64,000 nucleotides of DNA, from contig CP136066.1 in assembly GCA_032622095.1 (NCBI GenBank), positions 43,851,835 to 43,915,834 on the forward strand, given 5' to 3'. How positions within the stretch are numbered: the first letter of the stretch is position 1; each line of letters opens with the position of its first letter. Below are positions 55,145 to 64,000 of this stretch, one piece after another. The notes under the pieces were generated by a model, which was given only the letters and a program-made list of their open reading frames with translations, did not search any database and was not told the origin of the DNA. The position numbers and the translations under genes were made by a program. Origin of the DNA: Siphonodentalium dalli. Its lineage: Eukaryota; Mollusca; Scaphopoda; Gadilida; Siphonodentaliidae.

Positions 55145-55491
55145 TTAACCCTTTACCCAACAGAACGGCCCTGTGCCAATGCATTCTCTTATATATGCGA
55201 GTTGACCATAGGTCGCCTCGCATATATAAGAGAATGCATTGGCTTAACACATTAAAAATTATAAAATTGTTTTTTTTAGGCCAATGCATTCTCTTATATA
55301 TGCGAGGCGACCTATGGTCGACTCGCATATATAAGAGAATGCATTGGCACAGGGCATAACTGTAACTGTCACAATGTGGTCAAGGAGCCGGTTCCAATGA
55401 TATCCATATTTGTATGGTTCTATTGAGACAGACCGAAGATATTTTAGGCTGTTGAAGCTTTATTTGGCCGGTTTGTTGGGTAAAGGGTTAA
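55145..55491. mobile_element. TTAA-A MITE, reversed, short spacer
   Basis: TTAACCCTTTACCCAACAGA to TTGGGTAAAGGGTTAA. Confidence 0.9.
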
Positions 55492-55752
55492 GACATTTCA
55501 CGCATTTTCGCCATGCATATTATAGCCCCTCCCCCTTTTGCTTCAGTAACAGTAGAGTAATATGGAGAGTAGTGTAATGGAACGTGTGCATGAGAGCATG
55601 AGTATGAGTCTCGTTCATAGTAATATATTGTGTGATTCTTTTATATGAATTCAGAAAAGCCTCGGCCGCTTTGTTTCTCCTTCTTCTGTCAGTTTGTACT
55701 CCGTTACCTCTGGTTGGTTTGCAGGTGGGGGCGGAGTCAGTAAGGTGAACAG

Positions 55753-55969
55753 TACAGTAATGCCCTAAATAATCGACTCCTTCACCACAGTAGAATTATG
55801 GGTAATTTTTCAGAATTTAGTCGAAAATATGGCTTGTTGCCATTCATCGGAAAGCTCTCAGTGAGAGCTTTCCGATGAATGGCAACAAGCCATATTTCCG
55901 ACTAAATCCTGAAAAGTTACCCATAATTCTGTTGTGGTTAAGGAGTCGATTAATTAGGGCATTACTGTA
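55753..55969. mobile_element. TA-B palindromic MITE
   Basis: TACAGTAATGCCCTAAATAA to GGGCATTACTGTA. Confidence 0.92.
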
Positions 55970-56319
55970 GCTTGTTAAAATTAAGTAATGATAATACTGG
56001 TAAGCATCACACTTCTAAGTGGTCTGAAATACTCCAGTTGGATTTCACAGATACGCATTGCAAATATTCGTCTTCAATGTAACGTTATCTTCTTTCATTA
56101 CATGATTCGACAATTATTCCATTCATTAAACCCATTCTATAATAATGATACAATGGTCATTGTATAACAGGAAATAGTGCCACGTGTACCCGAATGTATA
56201 ATTGTTGCTCAAACGTGACCTTTGAATTCAAGTTTGTCGTCAGTTTACATTCCATATGCTTTGAACGAGAAATGAGTCGGTGTCTGACTGATATTGATAT
56301 AGTTTGAAAAGTTATTACA
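55970..56319. other. 3' flank, nothing recognised
   Basis: No supported feature. Confidence 0.5.
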
Positions 56320-56716
56320 TTAACCCTTTACCCAACAGAACGGCCCTGTGCCAATGCATTCTCTTATATATGCGAGTCGACCATAGGTCGCCTCGCATAT
56401 ATAAGAGAATGCATTGGCTTAACACATTAAAAATTATAAAATTATAAAATTGTTAAAGAATGTAAGAAAAAATGGTAAAAAGTGTTAAAAAAGATTTTTT
56501 TTAGGCCAATGCATTCTCTTATATATGCGAGGCGACCTATGGTCGACTCGCATATATAAGAGAATGCATTGGCACAGGGCATAACTGTAACTATCACAAT
56601 GTGGTCAAGGAGCCGGTTCCAATGATATCCATATTTGTATGGTTCTATTGAGACAGACCGAAGATATTTTAGGCTGTTGAAGCTTTATTTGGCCGGTTTT
56701 GTTGGGTAAAGGGTTA
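56320..56716. mobile_element. TTAA-A MITE, full length, reversed
   Basis: TTAACCCTTTACCCAACAGA to TTGGGTAAAGGGTTAA. Confidence 0.92.
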
Positions 56717-56739
56717 AGTACGTCACGAGTCTTATTTAT

Positions 56740-56990
56740 TTGGGTCTATTTCTTTATGCGGGCATACAATGCATAGTTACGTGTAATGTCATCATAGGCC
56801 TTGTATAGAAGCCGGTGTTTCACGACCCATTTACTGATTTAAGTTTTTTTTATGGAGGTTTTGGAACAAGTTATAGATAGAATCTACAACTCGTCCCCAG
56901 TTTATTGCAAAATTTACTAAACTTGTCCAGTTAATTTGGTCTGGACTCATTTTGTAAACTTTGCTATAAACATGGGACGAGTTGTAAATT
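56740..56990. repeat. hairpin family P, second copy
   Basis: AATCTACAACTCGTCCCCAG pairs with GGGACGAGTTGTAAAT. The left part (CTTTATGCGGGCATACAATG) is the complement of the flank at 30655-30690. Confidence 0.6.
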
Positions 56991-57124
56991 GCCAACTTTG
57001 ACTTCCCAACTACACCATAAGACACATACTGAAAGAGTATGGACTGACATTTAATAGAAGCAGACGACATTGTGTGACGAGGCTTTCCGTACTGAATAAA
57101 CTATGTAATTGTAAGATAGTCAGT

Positions 57125-57399
57125 TATAACCCTTCCATGACTGGAGCTTCCTGAAATTATTCCAAAATCCTGTGCCATTGCATTCTCTTAGATATGGAAG
57201 TCTTCCATAGGAAGCCTCGCATATATAAGAGAATACATTGGCCTAACAATATTTACCATGACCTTATAAGCCAGTGCATTCCCTTATATATGCGAGGTTC
57301 CCTATGGGCGACTCGCATATAAATGAGAATGTACTGGCACAGGATCTTTAATGCTGCATGAACACAGCTCCCATTATGAACCCCGTCATGAAAGGGTTA
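57125..57399. mobile_element. TTAA-D MITE
   Basis: TATAACCCTTCCATGACTGG to CGTCATGAAAGGGTTAT, both hairpins present. Confidence 0.82.
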
Positions 57400-57587
57400 T
57401 TATTTTATATTAATGTTATTCCCTTTCATCTGTCAGTTCCCTTCATTTTCCGTGTTCACCTGTTTTTAATTTTTAATTCTTCGATATTTATTTGAGTAGT
57501 AGAGATAAGGACAAATCCATTGAAAACAAACCCCGATTTAGTATAGCCCTGATATCGGGGTTTTATCTTTAGTTTAATACAGATGAA

Positions 57588-57755
57588 TCTCTCGGTTGCA
57601 ACCTTTTGCAGCGACCTCTTCAAGTCTGACCTTGTGGAGTGACCTCTCAGTTGTGACCTTGTGAAGTCACCTCTTGGTTGTGACCTTGTGGGAGTGACCT
57701 CTTCTTGGTTGTGACCTTGTGGACTGACCCATCGGTTGTGACTTTGTGGAGTCAC
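57588..57755. repeat. ~30-bp imperfect tandem repeat
   Basis: GTTGTGACCTTGTG(G)A(G)TGACCTCT-like units, about six, of unequal length. They create a spurious open frame on the - strand. Confidence 0.8.
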
Positions 57756-58099
57756 CATCTCTTTTCGCCATTTCTCTTGAAAATTCTCATACCCGTTTGT
57801 ATATTTTCGCATCAAGAGAAATGTCTGGTTTACAAGTTTTCCATTCGATTTCCATTTACACAACACTTGGACATGTTGAAACTAGCTATTTAGGTGTGAT
57901 GCAAAAATCAAACCAAAATGTTCTGGTGTGTTCTTACTGCATAAACAATACATTTTAAAATATCAAATTTATAATTCTTATAAACTGGTTTTCTTGTAGA
58001 AAACTGAAGATAAATTTTTTTACTCTCTCAATCTTTTCACCACTCCATGGCTGAGTTATTGGTTTTATGACCACAATGGATTAAAAAAATAATTATATA

Positions 58100-58309
58100 T
58101 ACAGTAATGCCCTAAATAATCGACTCCTTAACCACAGCAGAACTATGGCTCACTTTTCAGGATTCAGTCGGAAATATGGCTTGTCCATTCATCGGGAAGC
58201 TCTGAGAGTTTCCAATGAATGTCAACAAGCCTTATTTCTGACTAAATCCTGAAAAGTTACCCATAATTCTGCTGTGGTTAAGGAGTCGATTATTTAGGGC
58301 ATTACTGTA
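58100..58309. mobile_element. TA-B palindromic MITE, worn
   Basis: TACAGTAATGCCCTAAATAA to GGGCATTACTGTA with several loop changes. Confidence 0.88.
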
Positions 58310-59609
58310 TTACAGAAATTTATTGAATGAATCCCACATGAAGGGTATTTCAGAAGCATCTGGTCTTCGTATCTATTTTTGGACATGTTGTTCAGAAATT
58401 TTAACCTTCTACAGATACGTCATTGTCATGATTATCCTAAAACACCGTTGAGTGTTGATGAGGTTGAGGTTTTGGCTCCCCCCAATGTTAATTCTGTGCC
58501 TTAGCAAATGAGTACACCTCATAACGCTGGGGTTCGCGGGGATAAGAGCCAAATATTACTTGTACACCAATGCTCTTTGTACCACAAGGTCCCAACTCTG
58601 TAGTTTTCTGACTGACCGGGTAGTGATTTCTGTTATGTTATAATACGGCCTCTATAATTTCAAGATAGCTGTCAATTCTTGATGGGGGGGGGGTGAAGTT
58701 CTAGTCATTCAAATCAGTGATCGTATAACTCATTGTTAGTTAACAATCAAAATTAATTCGCAATTAATTTCAGTGCAATCAATAGAGTTTTCAAGTAAAT
58801 AAACCCAATTAAATTTATTTCCATTAAATTTAATAGGGTCCAGTCAGTGTATATAATTGATACAAGCTGGTAAACCAATTATTAATCTTCAGATATTAAA
58901 TTAATCAAAATTTTTTAATTGATCTCATGTCAACACTATTTGTGCATGTTAGTTTTGCATAACTCTTACATTATAATGAGCTCATCGAAAGTCATGGGCT
59001 GGATTTTTCCTGAACTTTTTTTCTAAGCTGATAGTGAGGTTTGTTCACTGCTTTTTCTCCCTCGTAACTCTGAACAACTCTGAACCAAGCTGTAATTTCA
59101 GAAACGGCCGCGTAGATACCTGTATGATAGTGTTTTATTGTTTTTCCTTATTTATAGATAACTTGTTAAATTTTGCATCCTAAAACATTTTTTGTTAGTT
59201 TTTCAAGATATTATCAAACTTTTCGTGTCGACATTTTCACGATGTTTCATGTTACTATGGTTAGTCTATATTGTATGTACATTCTTCTTTATGCGTATTA
59301 TACACATGCCTTTGAAAAAGTTTGTAATATTTGTGTCTTAAATCTCGGCAATTGTAACGATTGTGTTACCTATATACGTGCTATGAAGTCTGACGTCGGT
59401 GTCTGCCTGTCCATTCTATGCCGTGGGGGAAACGATGCTTCTTCAGATTTTTTTAATCTGCTTAAAAATCACAATAAATTAAAAATGAAAGATAAATACA
59501 GTTGTTTGTTATTATTCATAAGAACGACCTTCAGGGTTCTGGAATCAGCAAGGGGGCATATTATCCCGAAAAGGGCACTAATTTTGTGTACCCATACCAT
59601 AATAGGGTA
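58310..59609. other. intergenic, one unexplained open frame
   Basis: An open frame of 147 codons (59173-59616, +) runs through AT-rich DNA. It is Cys- and Tyr-rich, with no domain I recognise and no clear exon boundaries. A G9 run is near 58685. Confidence 0.3.
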
Positions 59610-60745
59610 CACATAGTGTTGACATCCATATTGACCACTCGTCATTGTCCATCTGTCGAGACGTCCGTCTGTCCGTAGACACTTTACACATAATGCGATA
59701 ACTCAAACATTGTCTTCCGATCGGAACAAAAATTTGTATATGAGTTTCTCAGCCCAATATACAGATCGAGTTCGAATATGAGTTTGATCAAAGTTTTTTA
59801 GCTCAACTTTACTTTGTAAAGTTTGAGCTATTGCCATGGTTTGGTATCCGTTGTGCGTGTGTGAGGCGTCAACAATACAGGCTACAGGTCAAATCTTTGA
59901 CATTTAGACGGGAATGAGTCATTTTGGGGTCATTCGGGAAAAAAACATGGTCGCCAGCAGCCATCTTGAATTTCAAAATTAAATCCGTTTAGCACGTGCT
60001 ACAGGTCGTACTTTCGTCTGATCATCATGAAATTTGTCATGGATGTTAATATTGACATGTAGATGGGAACGAGTCATTTTGGGGTCATTTGGCCGAAAAA
60101 CATGGCCGCCAGCAGCCATCTTGGGTTTCACTCTTTGTATGACTAAATCCTTTAGCACGGGCTACAGGTTGTATCTTTAGTCTGATCATCATAAAATTTG
60201 TCATGAATGTTAATGTTGACATGTTAATGTTGACATGTAGATGGGAACGAGTCATTTTGAGGTCATCTGGCCAAAAAACATGGCAGCCAGCAGCTATCTT
60301 GGATTTGACTCTCTGAATGACTAAATCCTTTGGCACGGGCTACAGGTCATACGTTTGATCAGATCATGAAATTTGTAGATGGTAACGAGTCATTTTGGGC
60401 AGCCATCTTGGATTTTACTCTTTGCATGACTAAATCCTTTGGTACAGGTCGTACCTTTGGTCAGATGTTTATGAAATTTGTCATAGCTGTTGACATTGAC
60501 ATGTAGATGGGAACGAGTCATTTTGGGGTCTTTCGGCAAAAAAACATGGCTGCCAGCGGACATCTTGGTTTTCAAAATTCAATCCATTAGCACAGACTAC
60601 AGGCCAGAGTGTTTGTCTGATCAACATGAATTTTGTCGTGGAAGTTAAAAATGACATGTAGATGGGAACAAGTAGTTTTGGGGTCATTCGGCAAAAAAAC
60701 ATGGCTGCCATCGGCCATCTTGGATTTTACTCTTTGCATAACTAG
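59610..60745. repeat. modular repeat, about six diverged units
   Basis: GACGTCCGTCTGTCCGTAG, then units with GGCTACAGGTCGTAC, TGAAATTTGTCATGGATGTT, GACATGTAGATGGGAACGAG and CATGGCCGCCAGCAGCCATC, spaced about 120-190 bases. Confidence 0.85.
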
Positions 60746-61039
60746 ACCTTTCAACTTTCCACATTCCTAATCACTCCATTGATTGTAACACATGAAATTA
60801 TTCCCTTTCCAAGTTGAGTTATTAAAAAAATATATATAAATTTTTAGATCCAATTCCTTGCTCAATTTAAACAAAACAAATTTTTTTTTAAATATAATAA
60901 GTCCCTCGTTGGACCATTTTATTTTGATTTTCACCGTATTTGTAAATCTGTAACACGAAAATAGGAAATTAGTAACGGTGTATGTGTGGGTATTCAACAA
61001 AAAACCATAGGCAACGATAATTATCAGGTATATTGTCAC

Positions 61040-61390
61040 TGCAGGCTGTCCAAACCCCCATGTTTATTGGTCAAATGTGTTGAAATATTTTGTAAAAGAT
61101 GAGCAGAAAGTTAGATATTTGACCTTTGCACAATAAGTAACACTGTAATATAGAGTCCCCCCTTGCTACACCCTGAAGTGATCAAAGGCCGTTTTTATCT
61201 ATAGAAAAGACTCCTTCACTCAAATGGAGCCCGCTTGCGATCGGCAAATGTGTATGTACAATTTATACTGATGTTTATTGCTGTTGGGGAAATCTTCTGT
61301 GGTATTTATATTCTAAAAATAGAATTTTTCGTTTTGGCGAAAGCAACTTCCGATTATATGTTTGTACGGTTTAGCCACTGTGTTCCGTAC
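61040..61390. other. intergenic, nothing recognised
   Basis: No supported feature. Confidence 0.5.
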
Positions 61391-61393
61391 TTT

Positions 61394-61760
61394 TTAGCTC
61401 ACCTGAGACGAAGTCTCCGATGGAGCTATAGTCATCACTCCTCGTCCGTCGTCCGTCCGTCCGTCAACAATTCTTTGAACATCTTCTCTGGAACCGTCAG
61501 ACCGAATTGGTTCATATTTGGTGTGGATGTTCCCTTGGTGACTCTCATTCAGATTTGTTCAAATGAGGTCACTGGGTCAAATAGTTGCGAAGCCAGGGCC
61601 ATAACTCTGTATTTCTTACTACGACTTCTTCTAAAATGTAATTGGGCCGAATGGGTTCATATTTGGTACAAAGGGTCCTTGGGGGACTGTTAATCAGATT
61701 TGTTCAAATGAGGTCACTGGGTCGAATGTGGTCGGAGCCAGTGACATAACTTTAAAAATG
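61394..61760. repeat. modular CGTCCGTC repeat, TAGCTCACCTGAGACGAAGT type
   Basis: Opens TAGCTCACCTGAGACGAAGT, then TCGTCCGTCGTCCGTCCGTC and two modules with TTGGTTCATATTTGGTGTGG / TGGGTTCATATTTGGTACAA and TTTGTTCAAATGAGGTCACT. Confidence 0.8.
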
Positions 61761-62098
61761 TTTTTTTGTTAAATTCAGATTTTTGGAATTTTCACCCTAC
61801 TCAATTTAACAAACAAAAAATTTATTTTTTAATCATTTTATAAAATTTGAAAAAAGTGACACCATTATAACATCTGCAGAGTTATGAAACTCTAATCTTT
61901 AATCTTCTGAAATTATAGAAATATTCCATTACCCATCACCCCTCCCACATGGCCCAGACCCACCCCCACCCTGCAATGGCCTGCACCCAACCAACATCCC
62001 TTCCAACGGATATCATTTCCCACTCCCAACTTTAATACCTGTTCTATTAAAGTTGCCGGTATCTCTTTGTGGATAGACAGAGAGAAAGAAACACAGGA

Positions 62099-62161
62099 CT
62101 TCCCTCCACGCAATAATAATAACAAACACCAAAACTACTTTTGGAAACCAGCCGCGAGCGA
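62099..62161. repeat. 63-bp direct repeat, copy 1
   Basis: CTTCCCTCCACGCAATAATA through CCAGCCGCGAGCGA; identical to 63060-63122, exactly 961 bases apart. Confidence 0.95.
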
Positions 62162-63059
62162 CTCTGCCCCATTTTTTGATGACGACTTGTTTACAAAGTA
62201 TGACCTGACCACCTTAAATTGCCTCCCCAGTAACAATTGCATATTCGCGGGCCAGTAAAAACCGCCATTTTATGTATATCTTTTTTTAATTCATGGCGGA
62301 AATCTGTGACCAGGGCCTGTGCGAACTCCATCTATGGGGTGAAATGCTGGTCCTCATTTCATTTTGAAAAAAATAAAACCTAATACAATATTTAAAATTG
62401 TGATGTGACCCTGTCATGACACGTTTATATTTGTTCTTAATTTTGATCAGACAGTTTGAGAAAACAAAAACATACGCAATGAAAAATCTCTAAGCCGAGT
62501 TATGTTTGTTATGCCCGTATTTTGCTTTCAAATTGAATATATGTTTTATATATTCGTAAACCAAACATTCTTCCAATAACTCATGACAGACATCCGACGA
62601 TTTCAAAATGTATATATATAATTCTACATGTATTTCACCATAAACACATATTTCATTCAAAAATGACATGAATATAAACAACCCAATGTCCCTAAATCGA
62701 CCAATCGAAACATGTGACGTGATGGGGTTAAATCCATTAATTCGAAGAACCGACTTTTGATTTATAAAATTTTCTCCAACTATATACCATGAAATGAATA
62801 CATAATTTTTAATAAAATTATTAAGAAAGTTGACAGACCGAGTGTCGCGCTAGAAGTAAATTTTCGCTACGAACACGTGACCTTCCAAACCAATTACGAT
62901 ACCTCATTGGTTAACCACCTGTCACGTGTTCGTAAACAACTCACTTGCGCCCAAGTTTAGATACGCTAATTTCCCGCGCTATGTATCATTATTATTAACC
63001 CTGTGACCGGCAAGACAAATATTTTGCACTATTACTCTGAAACGTGGAAAACTATTAGT
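62162..63059. other. segment between the 63-bp direct repeats
   Basis: AT-rich, no ORF recognised. It holds the promoter-like island at 62868-62985. Confidence 0.5.
62868..62985. promoter_or_regulatory. promoter-like island (paired E-boxes, CCAAT boxes, E2F-like site)
   Basis: CTACGAACACGTGACC and GTCACGTGTTCGTAA are inverted copies with CACGTG cores, enclosing AACCAAT and ATTGGTT in inverted order. GCTAATTTCCCGCGCTATG 40 bases on contains a TTTCCCGC E2F-like word. Motif-based only. Confidence 0.35.
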
Positions 63060-63122
63060 CTTCCCTCCACGCAATAATAATAACAAACACCAAAACTACT
63101 TTTGGAAACCAGCCGCGAGCGA
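63060..63122. repeat. 63-bp direct repeat, copy 2
   Basis: Identical to 62099-62161. It lies about 100 bases downstream of the 3' end of the tyrosine-recombinase frame on the - strand. Confidence 0.95.
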
Positions 63123-63239
63123 ATCTAGATCATGTTCAAAAGCACAGAAGAAGCCCAATAATAACTTAATAAATCTTATATTTGATTATCATTATCTATG
63201 TATTAATCATTTGTAAACAAAAACTATGTTTCAGAGACC

Positions 63240-64000
63240 AAGCATTCTGGACACTGCCAAACGCGATTCCAATGAATCATTTATATAACCGTCCTTGGCC
63301 GAATCGCTTCGCCATCGACCGTGGCGTTTCCAACACCTGCCCTAAGCGAATGTGTGCCAATGTTGGCGCCAGGTGCCACCTCTTTCAATCTTTTAGAAAT
63401 ACATTCCCTTGCTCTAGTGTCACTGATTCGCTTATTCTTATATACCAATTTATATTTGTTGCCTGAGCGAAACAATGGTCTAAATAAGAAAACATCTTCA
63501 TTGGTGGTCAGGTCAGCGCATAACAAATATTTCTTTAACCATACATAAGGACATGCACATGAGACTCCCTTTGAAATAACCACATTCGATCCCGACCTGT
63601 ACTGGTCGGTTTTACTCTTTCTTATTTTTAATGAAAAATAATCATCTTTAAACTCTATATCATTAGCTTTGAGTTCCAACAATTCACCAAATCTCATAAA
63701 AGCTAAAAACACACAACTATCATTGTAACAACTCTGATTATTAACAAATCAGAACTTTCCGAATATTGTGAACACAATTCAATTAATGCTTCTGAAGAAA
63801 TTGCTTCTTTCTTGTGAACAGGCTTTGCCGTTAAACGCTTCGCAGAATCCAACAAATTATTTACGACAGCGTTGTTGGTAGGGTCTTCATAACCAAATAG
63901 ACCATGAAAATGCCGTATAGCGTATTTCAAAGAACTTATCACATTGTACGATTGTCCTTTGTCAATCATCTCAGTGATGCAAAGAGCTATATGTATTGGT
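63240..64000 (-). pseudogene. tyrosine recombinase (DIRS/Ngaro- or Crypton-like), broken, continues right
   Basis: Tyrosine recombinases cut and rejoin DNA through a catalytic Tyr with R, H-x-x-R helpers. On the - strand one frame (63969-63703) reads AIRHFHGLFGYEDPTNNAVV and RLTAKPVHKKEAISSEAL. A second frame (63712-63281) reads FMRFGELLELKANDIEF, which holds the first catalytic Arg, then KSKTDQYRSGSNVVISKG and THSLRAG, the H-x-x-R box. The next frame (about 63345-63240) gives KRHGRWRSDSAKDGYIND, the box with the catalytic Tyr. So there is a one-base frameshift in a T run near 63710, and the stretch between the H-x-x-R box and KRHGRW is missing with a frame change. No intact enzyme can be made. 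The N-terminal part lies beyond the window. Confidence 0.85.

Noticed and set aside
57456-57866. 136-codon open frame on the - strand with repeated SHNR/SQPRG peptides
   Set aside because: It runs through the ~30-bp tandem repeat at 57588-57755 and has no domain; repeats with few stops produce such frames.
59173-59616. 147-codon open frame on the + strand
   Set aside because: No recognised domain, no splice context, AT-rich low-complexity flank, and its end overlaps the start of a modular repeat. Not ruled out, but unsupported.
60085-60711. Three - strand frames with similar peptides (HLHVN)
   Set aside because: They come from the repeated modules at 59610-60745.
61235-61693. 152-codon open frame on the + strand
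   Set aside because: The second half is the CGTCCGTC modular repeat (reads SSSVVRPSV), so it is not a gene.

Overview
This is an AT-rich animal (metazoan) genomic window dominated by one intron-rich gene on the + strand and by many short hairpin transposons. The gene is the 3' half of a beta-spectrin. I place 24 coding exons from 3132 to 52940. All exon junctions keep the reading frame and the canonical GT/AG sites, giving about 1,125 residues: the end of spectrin repeat ~9, repeats ~10-16, the partial C-terminal repeat ~17, a short basic Ser/Pro-rich linker and a C-terminal PH domain ending in ...FFTLKKK. The actin-binding CH domains and early repeats lie to the left, outside the window. The repeat types, namely modular CGTCCGTCCG-containing repeats, abundant palindromic MITEs and a tyrosine recombinase of a kind common in molluscs and other marine invertebrates, suggest a lophotrochozoan, probably a mollusc. 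That is inference, not proof.

Layout. 1-3131: upstream intron with an 86-bp satellite and several MITEs. 3132-26147: exons coding for the spectrin repeats; the putative ankyrin-binding repeats 14-15 lie at 16337-21420 and the tetramerisation half-repeat at 23613-26147. 26894-42090: linker exons in very long introns, including three consecutive phase 1-1 exons (29628, 37944, 41998) that can be skipped in any combination without a frameshift. 48445-52940: PH-domain exons, with a tandemly triplicated 5' splice site and a duplicated 3' splice site. 52941-62098: 3' flank with MITEs and modular repeats. 62099-64000: end of a broken tyrosine-recombinase element on the - strand, with 63-bp direct repeats and a promoter-like island.

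Repeat families named here: TTAA-A, -D, -E and -F are flanked by TTAA and begin CCCTTT/CCCTTC, which suggests piggyBac-type MITEs. A and D share a nested hairpin built on a stem reading CCAATGCATTCTCTTATATA, with two alternative tips. TA-B is a ~215-bp near-perfect palindrome with pogo/Tigger-like ends (CAGTAATGCCCTAAATAATC, TA flanks). C is a palindromic element with CAAGCCTGA...TCAGGCTTG ends. T, S, P and others are smaller families. Several elements are nested, abut each other or are chimeric, so the window records module shuffling among MITEs. No second intact cellular gene, tRNA, rRNA or CRISPR array was recognised.
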